Assembly (NCBI RefSeq): GCF_016808335.1 | Contig: NC_053141.1 | Coordinates: 29,751,249 to 29,815,248 of the forward strand | From: Panicum virgatum | Lineage: Eukaryota > Streptophyta > Magnoliopsida > Poales > Poaceae | Direction: 5' to 3' | Length of the DNA stretch: 64,000 nt | Notes under the pieces: model-generated | What the model saw: only the letters and a program-made list of their open reading frames with translations | Databases searched by the model: none | What the model was told of the DNA's origin: nothing | Shown: piece after piece, positions 45,575-57,001 of the stretch | Position numbering within the stretch: position 1 is the first letter of the stretch | How the letters are laid out: each line of letters begins with the position of its first letter | Made by a program: the position numbers and the translations under genes

Positions 45575-45953
45575 GATTCAGATCTGTTGACTTAACGTTT
45601 GGTTGCTGTGGGCTCTGATTCGAATTCCGGGTGCTTGGAGAGTTCTTGCTCGAATTTGTAGAGCTGGGTTTTCGAATTACGATCGGATTTGAGAGTTTGT
45701 TTCGAGTTCGGTTCAAGGTGGAAGTGATACTCTACTCTTATGTGGGTTGCTTCTAGTTTGAATTTCGTCGGCTCTTGGATATTTATAGAAGCCTGATGCG
45801 TTGCCATCGGCTTTTTGGAAAGTAAATCGGACACACAGAATTGAAGGAAATCGATTTCATTAAAAGGAAAGGTTTCTTACAAGGAAAAGCCGATTGTTAC
45901 AAATGAATTAATCCTTTGGCTTTGTGATCCTACCCCTACGATGCTACCTACAT

Positions 45954-46496
45954 CTACCAATCGTAGGTATCTAAGTGCCTACGGCGCTTGGGGCTTCGCG
46001 CCGGTGCGTCACCGCCATCATCATCATCGTCGTCACTGCCACTATCGTCGTCGTCGTCGGCACTGCTGCTGCTTCGTCCGCCGCCGCTGCTGCTTCCTTC
46101 TTCGCTTTCCTCTGTGGGGGCTTTGAGGAATTGGTAGGGGTTTCCTCCTGCCGCCGTGTCGTCGCTGGAGGAGGAGTCGATCTCTTCGGAGGAGTCGGCT
46201 CCCTCCCAAGAGAAGCCGTCGTCTTCGCTGCTCTCCAGTTCCTCCTGGAACAGAAACTGGAGGTCTTCCTCTCCTTCGGTTTTGGGCTCGTCTTCCTCGG
46301 AGACGACCCCGAAATCGAACTCCTCTGCATCCCAATGCAGAGGAGCCAGTGCCTCGTAGGCTGCTGCTGGGTCCCATTCGGGAGTCGGCTCTCGACTTTC
46401 GGAGATGGGGTCGATGGAAGAGGCGGAAAGAGGTGAGGAAGAGGAAGAAGAGGAATTTCCAAAGGAGTTGGAGCCAGAGGAAGAAGAGATCGCCAT
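45954..46496 (-). CDS. Antisense acidic Ser/Asp/Glu-rich protein of element B
   Basis: 180-codon uninterrupted minus-strand frame starting 259 bp from the 3' LTR. It begins MAISSSSGSNSFGN with long Ser runs, then ISESREPTPEWDPAAAYEAL and LHWDAEEFDFGVVSEEDEPK, followed by Ser/Glu and Asp runs, and ends KRRRHLDTYDW. I know of no domain. It is strongly acidic with a short basic patch near the C-terminus. It lies directly upstream of the antisense PMD gene, in the same direction, so it could be an earlier exon or a separate gene. Intactness here contrasts with the decayed gag-pol. Confidence 0.6.
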   Translation of the reverse strand: MAISSSSGSNSFGNSSSSSSSPLSASSIDPISESREPTPEWDPAAAYEALAPLHWDAEEFDFGVVSEEDEPKTEGEEDLQFLFQEELESSEDDGFSWEGADSSEEIDSSSSDDTAAGGNPYQFLKAPTEESEEGSSSGGGRSSSSADDDDDSGSDDDDDDGGDAPARSPKRRRHLDTYDW

Positions 46497-46754
46497 GGCT
46501 GGCGGAGGAGTGAGGTTTTCTGCGCTACTTGGCTTTGGGAGGAAGAAGGAGTTTGTCGTGAAGAAGAGCCGATTCGGGTTGAGATTAAATATTGAAAAGA
46601 TGGGAGACGGATCGACAGTTTCACATTCTACGAGGAGCCAGTTGCAGAGACGTTGGGTCTTCCTTGGTGGTTGCAGTGTGTTTAATGAACATTAACGGGA
46701 AGTTGAAGCGACGGAATGGTTTTGAAATTATCATTGCCAAAACCAGGGGGCATG

Positions 46755-47967
46755 TGTTATCACCATAAATTAACAGGCTTAATTTATGGGTCGAAAGCAA
46801 GTTGGGCTTAAAGCAGAAGATTAAGAAGGCTTGTAAATCGGCTCCTGCGTGAGCATTTGGGCCACATGGGCCATGTATCTTTAGATTTAGTTCAAGATTA
46901 GAGATAGAGTCCGATCAGGACAAGATTAGTTTAGATTGTTTCCCAAGTCTCCAGACTATAAATATGTACCTTATGTTATTCATTAAGAAGAGCGTCGTCA
47001 CGTCTAGCAAACAACTCTCGGCGCATCGTCACCCCTAATCTTAGGGTTTCATCCAAGTAAGCGCCATGCTGCCCTGATCGCGTCTTGCGATCAGGGCAGC
47101 GTTGTTCTTGGTTTTACCTTGGCATTACTCGTTCTAAAGCGTTTTTTATGGCGAGTAATGCTAGTTATCCTGATGTTCGTAGCATGGCTTTTAGTAGATT
47201 CATCGTGCTTTCATTGCTTATCATCTACGAATATCATATTGTCTCTGTGCAATCACGTTTCAATCTTATGCTAGTTCTTGTCGCATAGAATTAGTTGCAC
47301 GGAGACAACACCCTGCTTCTTTTATATCTAATAGATCCAATCTGTTACGGTTTGCTCTTGTACATAAGAGTTGGCGTAATATCTGCTAGGTTAGGCCTTG
47401 CAAACGGGTTGGACGATCTGGTGATGTAGTAGATGCTTTATCTTAGCCTTGATAGGGATTGTTCCGGGAATCGGCTCTTGCTAGTTTTTAGGCCTCTGTT
47501 TTTTGTTATGGTTTAGTTATCTGTTATGTTCATTAGGCCCAATCACGTGTAGGATGTTCCGATCTAACAGTGAAGCTTTTATCGTCGTGGATTAGATTAG
47601 TTAGATTTAATTGAAGCAGATTTACAGTTATTTGCTTTATTTATCAATATCCGGATGCAAACAGATCCAATCTGACACCGGGACTCGATCGGCTCTTTAA
47701 AACCGATGCAAGAGTCGTCCCGGGGAGCCGACCACGGCTCGGACTTATGTTTCCACGTGTTTGTGTATGCAGGCAGATCGTTGCAAGCACGTTCGCACCT
47801 TACTGATCGGGTATAGGTCAGGTGGCACGCCCTGCATCTTCATAAGCCGCGGCGTGTGCTGGAATTGCGGGCCATCGACGAGGGAGCAGTGCCTGCCAGC
47901 GCCCCGGCAACCTCCCGGCTCTTCGTGTTGCCTGTCGCTGCTCGCCGGTGGGTTTCGACCGATAACA
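46755..47967 (+). repeat. Element B 3' LTR, full length
   Basis: 1213 bp, preceded by the purine tract AACCAGGGGGCATG, starting TGTTATC and ending GATAACA. Contains TATAAATA near 46957, the 14-bp-arm inverted repeat at 47068-47100, and the about 540 bp that is missing from the 5' LTR. Short frames inside it are not genes. Confidence 0.95.
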
Positions 47968-48190
47968 AGTTGCAGCCGATAGGCCAACGTAGGAAATTTC
48001 CGACGAGTCAGAGAGGAAAGGAAAAATCCAAACTTTATGAGGAATCTGATGATTCGGCTGTAATTTTTTAGATAGTTTAGTTTAGTGAGTCTTTTATTTT
48101 TTAGTTAAATAATTTGTTTCCCGTAATCGGTTAGAATTTGTTAGCGTGGACTATATATATATCAATTGTGCGGAAAAAAAAAAGTTGATA
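47968..48190 (+). repeat. Element A 3' LTR, second part, truncated
   Basis: Starts with the duplicated AGTTG and matches 25301-25564 of the 5' LTR (CAGCCGATAGGCC, GATGATTCGGCTGTAATTTT) with a gap of about 55 bp. The match stops around AAGTTGATA at 48190. Everything after that in the 5' LTR (25565-26341) is absent. Confidence 0.88.
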
Positions 48191-50154
48191 CAGATCCCCG
48201 CCGACCTCCTACGCACAGATCCTCCTCCTCGTTCCCCTCCTCCGCCGGCGACGTCTGGTTCCTCGTCTGCGGCATCCTCTGACGACCTCCCGGCCGCGGC
48301 CTGTGGGGCCTTGCCGTGGGACGCGTCCCCGTCGTCATACAACCCAAGGTCAGCCCGATGGTCAATCAATTCCTACCTCTTCCACACCCCTTGGTAGTTC
48401 TCGACGCGGATGCTTTGTTCAACGAAGGTCTTGAAAAAGCCCTCTGTCATCCCTGATCCTCGCCGGGCGTGCTCTACGTCCGTCGTGCGCCGCCAGCCGC
48501 ACCGAACCACGCTGTCTTGCGCCGTCGCCCGCCGCATTGGCCGCACGCCGCCGCGGCTTGGGGAGCTAGCAAGACAACTTGGGGAGTAGTCTAGGGGCCG
48601 CTGTCGCGGTTCCTAGCCAGCCTCCACGCCAATCACGTTGGCAAGAATGGCGACCTGGATGGGTGACTCCCCATCTCGGTGCTCCATAATGACATTGCGG
48701 AAGAGGACGGCGGGTTGCGGGGAGCGCGAGGAGAAGGCGTGGGCGAAGGAGAAAGGCACCACAGTGACGCGAGTGGATCCCGACAGCGAGCTCTGGTGAT
48801 GCGAATCAAGCTTCGGCAACGGGAATCGAAGTCCGGTGGTGTGAATCGATCTCTGGCACCGTGCGGCAGAAGGGAAGAGATCCCTGGTGCGTAATCTGGC
48901 AAGTTCAGCCCCCTTCCCGCCCCTGGCCTGCTCTTACGCCCCATCCACGATGGGGTGCGACCCAAGTTGCCGGCATTCATCTGTAACCAGGAGCAACAGT
49001 TCGCTCCGGTCCAATTTGGACCAAGGTACTCCAGCAGGCGGTCAATTGCTGCTGGTTTGGTCACTCCCGTTTACTCCCGTGCGCACACCAAGTTTGTAAT
49101 ACATTGTGTTCTTCCTTCGTCTTGGACTCTTGGTGGTACTTGGCTACTTACTCTTTCAGTTAGTTTCATGGCCGCTCTTTCCTCTATGCCAATCTTCAAA
49201 TTTCATAGGTAGCTAATGTCTATGGACGTTTATCACTTTATCCTCTCGAATATCTTTTGCTACTTTAACATAACAATACAATGTACTGTCAACAAGTTAC
49301 CTGTTCCTGCAGAAATGAGGAGGCAAAAGGGTAACTACGGTTTCAAGCTGAATGTGGCCGAAATGGATGCTTCCAACCTTACCTTTATGCATTGGCCACT
49401 GCTACAGTGTTCGCTGATGTCGGGAACCAAGGTACAGCTTCAGTCGTGACAACTAGAAAGCACCCCCGACACCAATTGATGGTTGGGTAATCTGGTTCAA
49501 GGCATTCTAATTAATAATTAGTTCTGGTAGGTTTCATATTGATTCTGGTATGGGTTTCATCGCAGCTCTCCTGCACGTTCGAGAAAAATAAATGGACCAC
49601 CCCATCCATCCCAAATTGGTTTACTTGCTGGGCAGGACCTGGCCTGCAATCTCCTTCTGTTGCTGTTGCAAGAAATTATGCACATATGATGGCTGCCAAG
49701 TTCTCTTGGCTGGTAATTTATTACTGGTGTTAACTCTGGTTAATGGATGATAACCTCTTATGTACACAGAAAATGTTAAAATATTAGGTTGCATACGTCT
49801 TTCTTTGTGATTGGTTATTGTGTTCATCATGATTTTTCGTTGCAGGTTGTCGTTCCTAATTTAAAGATGTAGTGCTAAGTAATTACACGGTGCTTTAGTA
49901 GAGATTGGTTCTTCTTAGTTCTGTTATGAAACTATAGTGCTGGTCTGATGTTGTGTCCAGTTAGTTGATAAAATGGAATATTTTACTACTTAATTATGTT
50001 CGTTGTTACTTTCTGTCCTCTAGCTTTTCGGTTTTTCTCTATCGTGTGATCTGGATTACGCTGATGAATGAGACATCACCCGTGATTACAAGATTGCCGA
50101 GTCCAGTAAGAATGTGAATTTTGGTTGAGTTCAATGTGGTGGTATGATTCGTGT
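48191..50154. other. Unassigned region, GC-rich then AT-rich
   Basis: 48191-49090 is GC-rich with several overlapping open frames on both strands, none of which I recognise. 49300-49440 has an exon-like open stretch followed by AAG|GTACAG and preceded by TTCCTGCAG. Two related segments, GTGATTACAAGATTGCCGAG near 50080 and GTGATTATAAGAGTGTCGAG near 50152, look like a diverged local duplication. It may be the 5' part of the gene whose later exons start at 50155, with its upstream end cut by element A. Not provable here. Confidence 0.3.
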
Positions 50155-50378
50155 GATTATAAGAGTGTCGAGCCCAATGAGAAGCCCTTTGCACTGGTTG
50201 GTACTCGTATTATATTCTTCTCATTTGCTTACTTGTAATTTCTGCTGGTGCACTTTGTAGCATACCAGTGCAAAGACAAAGAAGGCATGTGTCAATTTAT
50301 TTCTTTTGGAGTCACAGACAGCCATCCACTACCTCCTCCAGGAGGAGCTTGACACCATCCCCAAGATCAGGTGTGTGT

Positions 50379-50855
50379 TGTTGGAATTATTGACCTCGGT
50401 CAAGATCTAATTGGGCCGAAAGGCCCAATCCTAATCCAATTATTAATTCTTGTTAGTTGCCTTTGATCGGGAGGCAAACTCAGCCCATTTAAGGGCCTGG
50501 CCCAAGCCTACAGTACTATATAACCAAGGGAACCCCTGGTTTTCCCCAATTGCGTTTACTCGTGAGTTAAGCCGTCAAGGTTAGCGTATCCCTAACCTAA
50601 CCGATCTCTAAGGTGCTGGAAGGTTTGGAAGTGCGGTGTCCCTCGATCTGTATCGACATTCACCCCATTCTACTATCTCTGCGGCATAGACGGGAGTTGC
50701 TGCTCGTCATTTACATCAAGATCTTCAACAACAGAGGCATCCGTGATGGCTATCAGATTTGGTTAGTCATTAAGTAATTAATTCCGCATTAAGATTAATT
50801 AGTGATCATGATTAGACTAAGCTAAGATCCTATTTATGGTTAATTAGATCTAACA
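50379..50855 (+). repeat. 5' LTR of the copia-type element
   Basis: 477 bp with TG...CA ends and ACTATATAA near 50515 as the likely TATA box. Contains the palindromic TTGGGCCGAAAGGCCCAA near 50411. Confidence 0.93.
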
Positions 50856-51639
50856 ATTGATATCAAAGCCTTCTTAGTTCTACCATGATCCTAATATCCA
50901 GATTGGATCTGTTCATGCACGGTCTACTTTCTAAGTCATGTTAATGCCTCTGATCTATCTGTTTAAATGCACAAGTGTTGTGCAGATTAGATCTTATAGC
51001 ATAACAATTTAAAGGTTCAAGGTTTAAGATGCAATCAGTTTATGCAGTGATGATTTCGCATGCAATTAGATCTAAATCTTGTTTAATTAAGGCTCTGCAT
51101 GCGTGATTAGATCTAAAACATGCCTAATTAAGTTTCTGATCACATAATTAGATCTAATCTAGTTAGGCCAAGTTTAAGTTAAATCTTGATCTGTTTATGA
51201 TTTAAGTACCGGATTAGATCCACTGTGTTAATGTGAGTTAATATGCATCTGCAGTAAAGGTTCATGCGAGTTCATGTGCAATTAGCCATAACCTAATTCG
51301 GTTTAAGACTAATTGTTAATCTGTTCTGGTAATTAAGGCCGAATTAGACCTAATTCTGGTTCATTAGTGCATTATTTAAGCAAATCAGAGCAAAAATTAG
51401 ATGAATTTCGTGAATCAAGTTAATAAAATTATGCAATTAGGGTTTTAGGGTTTCGGCTGCTAAGGTTTTTCCCCAAATTAAAGCCTTTGTCCACTGTTAT
51501 TTCCACGGTTGAAGTCAGATCCATGAATTGAATTTTCTTGCATCAGTAAGCAATGAGAAGGAGAGGATTGGGCAAATAATGACGAATTAAGCAAAAGCCC
51601 CAATTTTTCCTAACTCTAACCCTAAGATTGAAGGAGCTC

Positions 51640-52235
51640 TTACCTGAAGGTACATCTGAGCCATGAGATTACGGCAAAGACACCCCAACGGAGCCCCTCG
51701 ACGGGGAGCCGCGCAACTCGATCGCACGGCACCACGGCGAGAGGACCTGGAAGGGCATCACACGTGCATCAGAATGCACGGCGGCCAGGACCTGAGCGCT
51801 CGCGTGCGCATGAGACAGGCGCTGTGCGTGGGCGGTCAGCTCCAAGGGCGGTCAGGCGGCGCACCCCACGCAGCCGCGCGTGGTACGCCCTGCCCGTGCA
51901 TGGGCACCAGGCGGCAGCATGCAAGGCTCACACACCCCCACGCGGCCGGTAACTCGGTGGCCCACGCGGCACAGCGCGCATGAGCGGCGGCCCTAGGATC
52001 CCGCACCTGCAGCGGCCTGCGGGGCCCGCGAGGCGGCTGCCCGGCCGGCCCGAGCCGTAGAGCGGCAGCGGCGGTGCGCATCAGGGCGCGCGGAGCAGAG
52101 GCTCCGGCCGGCGGTGCACGCCATGAGGAGGCTGCTGCGCATGGGACCGCGGCAGCAGGCGGCGCCGGCAAGCTGTGCCCGAGCTGCGGTGCGACCTAGC
52201 ATGAAGGGCATTGGCGGCGTGCCCTGAGAAAAGAG
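51640..52235. other. GC-rich island in the copia-type element
   Basis: About 600 bp of very GC-rich sequence within an otherwise AT-rich 5.7-kb interior. Frames are open on both strands (for example 51663-51983 plus and 51836-52171 minus) with Arg/Ala-rich text typical of uninformative GC-rich DNA. No domain is recognised. It may be a captured exon or 5' UTR, or an old structured leader upstream of gag. Confidence 0.5.
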
Positions 52236-53341
52236 AGGGAGTGAGGCTGAGACTTAGGGTTTTCAGACCAGCCTCATCCTTTTATGCAGCACCAAATCAG
52301 TTGTGGACCGTCGGATCTTGATGGATGATCCAAATTGAGTCGCGATTAGGGTTTGCAGTGGGTGGGCCTAACTGGGCCAGCGCGCGCTTAATGGGCCACG
52401 CACATTGCTGGGCTGGGCGACTGGGGAAGTCATTTGGGCTGGTTTTATGAGCTTTTAGCCCATTTAATGTTTAAAGCCTTGTATATTACTATTTTTTGAT
52501 GATTTAAGCTTTATTTCCTCACTATTTATGCTCAAGGCTTTAATTAATTACTGTTGCACTTATAATTACCAGCCTTATGTTTATTTAATGCCCATGAGCA
52601 TTTATTCCATATTTTGAGTTATCTACTATTTATAATTCGCAAATAATTTTATTGCTCGTTTTATTTATGGTAGATATTTCTCAATTATGAATAGTGTTAT
52701 TTCCCATAACTTTGATGTTATAAGATTAATTTTAAGAATAATTGTGGGAAATTATCACTAATAATGAGTCCAATTTTGGGCTATTAATGAGTCTTGCTAT
52801 TTCAAGCACAATTAATTTCATAAAGTTTGATGTGCTTGTTAAATGAGAAAATAATCTAAAGATTAATGAGCCTTATTTCTTTTAGTGCAATAAAATTTTA
52901 AATTTCAGTGAAAATTAAGTTTAATAATGTTTTATGCACTGATTATATAAGACAAAGTTAAAGTTTTGATGAGGCTTATATTTACAGTGAAATTTGATCC
53001 CTTTTATGTGTTATTTCACTGTGTAAGTTTGAGTTTAAATTTCCAGAATAAGTGTATTTGCCTTAATGTTTCCATTAAGCTTTATTGATGAACATTGCAT
53101 TAGTTCGCATTGTTTAAGCTGAACAATTATATGTTTTTCCACCATGTACAATTAAGATGCTCTCTAATCAAATGGAACCATCAAGAAGTTTGATTAGAGT
53201 GCACTTGTAATTAATTCTGACCATTGTTTGTTTTAATTATGAGTTAATGATAAGTTTCGTTTGTTTTCCCCATCGGTGATGCAAATTGAAACTTATGACA
53301 TGATTTTAATTAGACCATCGTAGGGTTAATCTTGCGTCTTT

Positions 53342-53926
53342 ATGTGCATCTTATTGTATAGATTATTGAGACTTCAATTTTATAATTTTTTAGTGAATTA
53401 TGAGGGCTTGCTAAGCACCATTGAGCCCTTTGATGGCACCAATTTTCCCAAGTGGAATAAAGAGGTGCATGCTGTTCTCAAGGTTCTGGGCCTTGATTAC
53501 GCATTATGTGATAATGAACCAATTGCTCCTGCGGCAAATGCTGAGAGTTATGATGAGCAAATAAAGAAGTTTAACTCCAACTTGGAGAAATGGAAACATT
53601 CCAATAAGCTTGGAAAAATGATTATCAACCAATCAATCTCAGTTGCCATAAGAGGAGTACTTCCCTGTATAAAGAATGATGGGGAACTAAGTGCTAAGGA
53701 GTTTCTAAACTCCATTGAGGAAAATTATGAAGTTGATTATGCCAATTTCCTCATAAATAAGTCGTGTACCTCACATTATGATGGGCAAAATGGTAGCATG
53801 TATGATATGGCTGCAGAGTTGAAAACTCGAAGTTGCAAGTTCTGCCAGTCACCTGGTCACATTATGAAGCAATGCCTTGAGTTTAAAGAATGGAATGAAA
53901 ATAAGGGTAATAAAGTTGTCTTATAA
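53342..53926 (+). CDS. Copia-type gag with zinc knuckle
   Basis: 195 codons to TAA. From about residue 20 the text fits the copia gag: LLSTIEPFDGTNFPKWNKEV, LDYALCDNEPIAP, NLEKWKHSNKLGKMIINQSI and AKEFLNSIEENYEVDYANF. Then it jumps to a zinc knuckle CKFCQSPGHIMKQC (C-X2-C-X4-H-X4-C). It is shorter than usual copia gag, and the segment between the UBN2-like part and the knuckle looks deleted. The first residues (CILLYRLLRLQFYN) are likely not native; the real start may be a later in-frame codon. Confidence 0.85.
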   Translation: MCILLYRLLRLQFYNFLVNYEGLLSTIEPFDGTNFPKWNKEVHAVLKVLGLDYALCDNEPIAPAANAESYDEQIKKFNSNLEKWKHSNKLGKMIINQSISVAIRGVLPCIKNDGELSAKEFLNSIEENYEVDYANFLINKSCTSHYDGQNGSMYDMAAELKTRSCKFCQSPGHIMKQCLEFKEWNENKGNKVVL

Positions 53927-53929
53927 GTC

Positions 53930-56521
53930 GAATTAAATTAAATTTTCCCCATAAGTTTTGGTGGATTGATTGAGATGCATTCCCCTGCAGGTCATTAAGT
54001 CTGAACCATAAGATAAGGGGAGACAAGGGGAGAAAATCCAACAAGTGACGATGGAAAGGCAAAAGACATTAGAAGCTTCGCATTAGCTCGTAGCTATTAG
54101 CTTGGCTCTAGTGTTTATTTTGATGATATATATTTTGGATTGAGTAAAGACATATTTGTTTCAGTAATAATAAGTGATTCTGGACATTTTGTCAAGTTTC
54201 AAAATAATAAAGACATCATCATTTGTTGGATCTGTTATTTGTCAAGGAATTTTCATATACATTTCTTGTATATTGTGTAATGCTTTAATTAGTTGTTGAT
54301 GAGACCTTGTCGAAATTGTGAATTATTAGTTAAATCACATTTCGAAGGGGAGAATTGGAATGTCTCATCAGGTATAAGAGATACTCTAGTTGTAATGTGT
54401 CATAAGAATGAGAGATACTCCAGTCATTAGATGTAAGACAATAAAGAGCTATAACTTATCGCCATATTTTATTCATAAGGCTAAATTAGAAAATCGGCTC
54501 ATATAAAGGGTGAATATGATGGAGAACGCTCTCAAAGACCATTGTGATGGGAAAGCCAATTGTCTCAAATTTGTATGATTTTATTCTTTATTCTGGCCAC
54601 CGCTGGGTGCGGTATAATTTTCACAGGTCCTGTTGTTCTATCCATTTTCTGGCCACCTCTGTTGTGGATTAGTTCAATTTGGATCAGAGATGATTGAAGT
54701 ATGGTTGTGTTCATGATTTTGGCCACCGATGTTTTGTGAACATTTAATCGTAGCTTTGCTACTCTAGTTCATTAACTAGCCACCGCTGTGGTGGGCTAGG
54801 TTAGCAAAGAAAGCTGATCAACGGTATAGTTTTGTCGTGCCAAGATAAATAGTAAAGAGCTACCATTGTGAATTATTTCAGATAAGTTTAAGGGCTGACA
54901 CTTCTAATATTCTGATTATTCAGAATTCAATGGAAGCTCACAAAGGAGGAAGGAAATAGAGAAGAAAATCTTAATGAGATATAGGATAAGTTTTCTCTAT
55001 ATCAATGACTTGAGATGAGATATATATCTATCTATATACATATATGATTTGATATATATATCGTGCCATAAGTTTTTCTCCAATTTTCATCCAAACTCTG
55101 TTGAGGATTTACATTAGTTGTTTAACCATGACGGAGATACGTAATGATAATTTAAGTTTTGGGCACAAAAGTAATAGCCTCAGTCATTTTTAAAATTAAT
55201 GGATGTGAATTTTGAACAATTCATATCATGGCAATTTTCTGATGGGCTCAAGGCAGTAGGCTGTAATGGGTCTACAAGTTTTGAAAAGTGATTCCAAAGG
55301 AAACTAAGATGCTAAGTTCATGGGTAACTATAATTCATTTTATAAGGTAAAGGTGGATTAATAATTATCCTGATACTCTAAGGTGAATATTTTCTCCATA
55401 AGCTGACTAAAGTAAGAATGCGTTCCTAGTTTCTGGGGGAGCATGATACTAAGATGGAACCATAGTGAGTATTGGGATTTGTCACTAAAGGGCGTATGTT
55501 AAGAAAGACTCTAAAGTGACAACATGTGAATGCATACACAACCATGCCTGTTTTTGTTTGCGTGATATAGCAAATTTCGTTATAAGAATAAAGTTAAGAA
55601 TAAGATAAATAGGAAGATGTTCCTAAGGTTTCAGTTTTGAAGCTCTATGCTAAGCCCTATAAGTAATTGACTTAGCATGACAAGCCAGAATGCTTGACAA
55701 AACTTTATTAGTTTTAGTCCAGGGGAGGTCTGCTGGAAAAGGTGTTAAAAGATAGAAACACCATAACAACATGCCTATTTAATTAAGGTACTATTCAGTC
55801 AAGTTTTTGTAAGAGTGTGTGGATATAAATGTGCACAATTAGTTTTATGTCTTTCACTCTTACATATATGAGCAATTCTGCAGAAAACTCTAAAATAAGA
55901 TTGGCATAATTAAGGCCAATTTTGTATAGCATGTTTTAGGCAGGCATGTGCAATATATATATTCTGGTAACATTAATGTATTAACATTGATTTTGAATCA
56001 ATGTCGCTGTTTAATAACAGTATTCCCTTAAAGTAACAATTTTTGGTTGATGGTGTCAAGCCCATTGATATTTAAACTATTATGTTGTGAATAAAGGGTC
56101 TTAGGATCAAATCATTTTAATGCATTAAGTAAAATTGCTAGCAACATGACTAATTGAGGGTTTTATCTCTTATCCTATTTTCGCGAAAATTAGTATGGAT
56201 TTGATGATAAACCTGAAATGTGATTCTGGATGAGGCCGAATAATTAAACTCCCAAAATAAATTAAGTAAGTGTTCTATCGAGGTACTGTAGTGGACTTTG
56301 GTTAATGGTGTCCTCGTATTTTTGTAATGTTTGCCAATGACTCATTTGCTGGGTTTTGCTATGGTATTGAGTGTGAACATAAGGCGGACAAAAGTTTAAG
56401 TTTAAGATTAAGATTGTTCGATTAAGTGGGAGATTATTGATCCATGTGTATCCACCTTCACGTGATCAATATTTTGAACACTATAAAGAATAAGTTGTTG
56501 ACCTTCGGTCAAGGGGGAGAA
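53930..56521 (+). other. Non-coding 3' interior of the copia-type element
   Basis: AT-rich with no long frames. GGCCACC or AGCCACC recurs at 54595, 54651, 54721 and 54778, giving four spaced copies of a short GC-rich motif. Nothing resembling pol was seen on either strand. Confidence 0.7.
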
Positions 56522-57001
56522 TGTTGGAATTATTGACCTCGGTCAAGATCTAATTGGGCCGAAAGGCCCAATCCTAATCCAATTATTAATCTCTGTTAGT
56601 TGTCTTTGATCGGGAGGCAAACTCAGCCCATTTAAGGGCCCGGCCCCAAGCCTACAGCACTATATAACCAAGGGAAGACCCCTGGTTTTCCCCAATCGCG
56701 TTTACTCGCGAGTTAAGCCGTCAAGGTTAGCGTATCCCTAACCTAACCGATCTCTAAGGTGCTGGAAGGTTTGGAAGTGCGGTGTCCCTCGATCTGTATC
56801 GACATCCACCCCGTTCTACTACCTCTACGGCATAGACGGGAGTTGCTGCTCGTCATTTACATCAAGATCTTCAACAACAGAGGCATCCGTGATGGCTATC
56901 AGATCTGGTTAGTCATTAAGTAATTAATTCCGCATTAAGATTAATTAGTAATCATGATTAGACTAATCTAAGATCCTATTTATGGTTAATTAGATCTAAC
57001 A
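56522..57001 (+). repeat. 3' LTR of the copia-type element
   Basis: 480 bp, close match to 50379-50855, differing by about 16 small changes such as AAGGGAAGACCCC versus AAGGGAACCCC. Followed by the target duplicate TGTGT. Confidence 0.95.

Larger units (their letters stand above)
35535..47967 (+). mobile_element. Element B: nested Tat-lineage Ty3/gypsy retrotransposon (12.4 kb)
   Basis: Bounded by TGTTATC and GATAACA, with AGTTG duplicated at 35530-35534 and 47968-47972. It is inserted in the 3' LTR of element A, whose sequence rejoins across it (GGAGTTG + CAGCCGATAGGCC, as at 25300). 5' LTR 35535-36203; 3' LTR 46755-47967. Order inside: gag, RT, RNase H, second RNase H and integrase on plus, then convergent antisense genes on minus. 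LTRs differ at about 12 of the first about 390 bases plus one 4-bp indel by eye. Confidence 0.95.
25191..48190 (+). mobile_element. Element A: Tat-lineage Ty3/gypsy element, decayed, hosting two insertions
   Basis: 5' LTR 25191-26341, primer binding site 26349-26366, gag-pol remnants 26381-32623, polypurine tract (GGGGGGCATG) ending at 35418, and a 3' LTR starting at 35419. The 3' LTR is interrupted at 35534 by element B and resumes at 47968. It stops matching the 5' LTR at about 48190, so roughly 780 bp of the 3' LTR is missing. Element C's fragment occupies part of the 3' internal region. The Tat assignment rests on pol phrases, order of domains, a second RNase H-like domain and antisense ORFs downstream of integrase. 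Confidence 0.85.
50379..57001 (+). mobile_element. Non-autonomous copia-type LTR element encoding only gag (TR-GAG-like)
   Basis: LTRs 50379-50855 (477 bp) and 56522-57001 (480 bp), starting TGTTGGAATT and ending CTAACA. TGTGT is duplicated at 50374-50378 and 57002-57006. Primer site TGATATCAAAGC at 50858-50869 matches the initiator-Met site TGGTATCAGAGC with two mismatches. The polypurine tract AAGGGGGAGAA is at 56511-56521. The only recognisable gene is a gag at 53342-53926. No protease, integrase or RT motif was found in the 5.7-kb interior. LTR differences are about 16 by eye. Confidence 0.92.

Noticed and set aside
45971..46624. 217-codon alternative minus-strand frame overlapping the acidic ORF
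   Set aside because: Out of frame with the ORF at 45954-46496 and biased by the trinucleotide runs. The latter has an ATG, a coherent acidic composition and better position.
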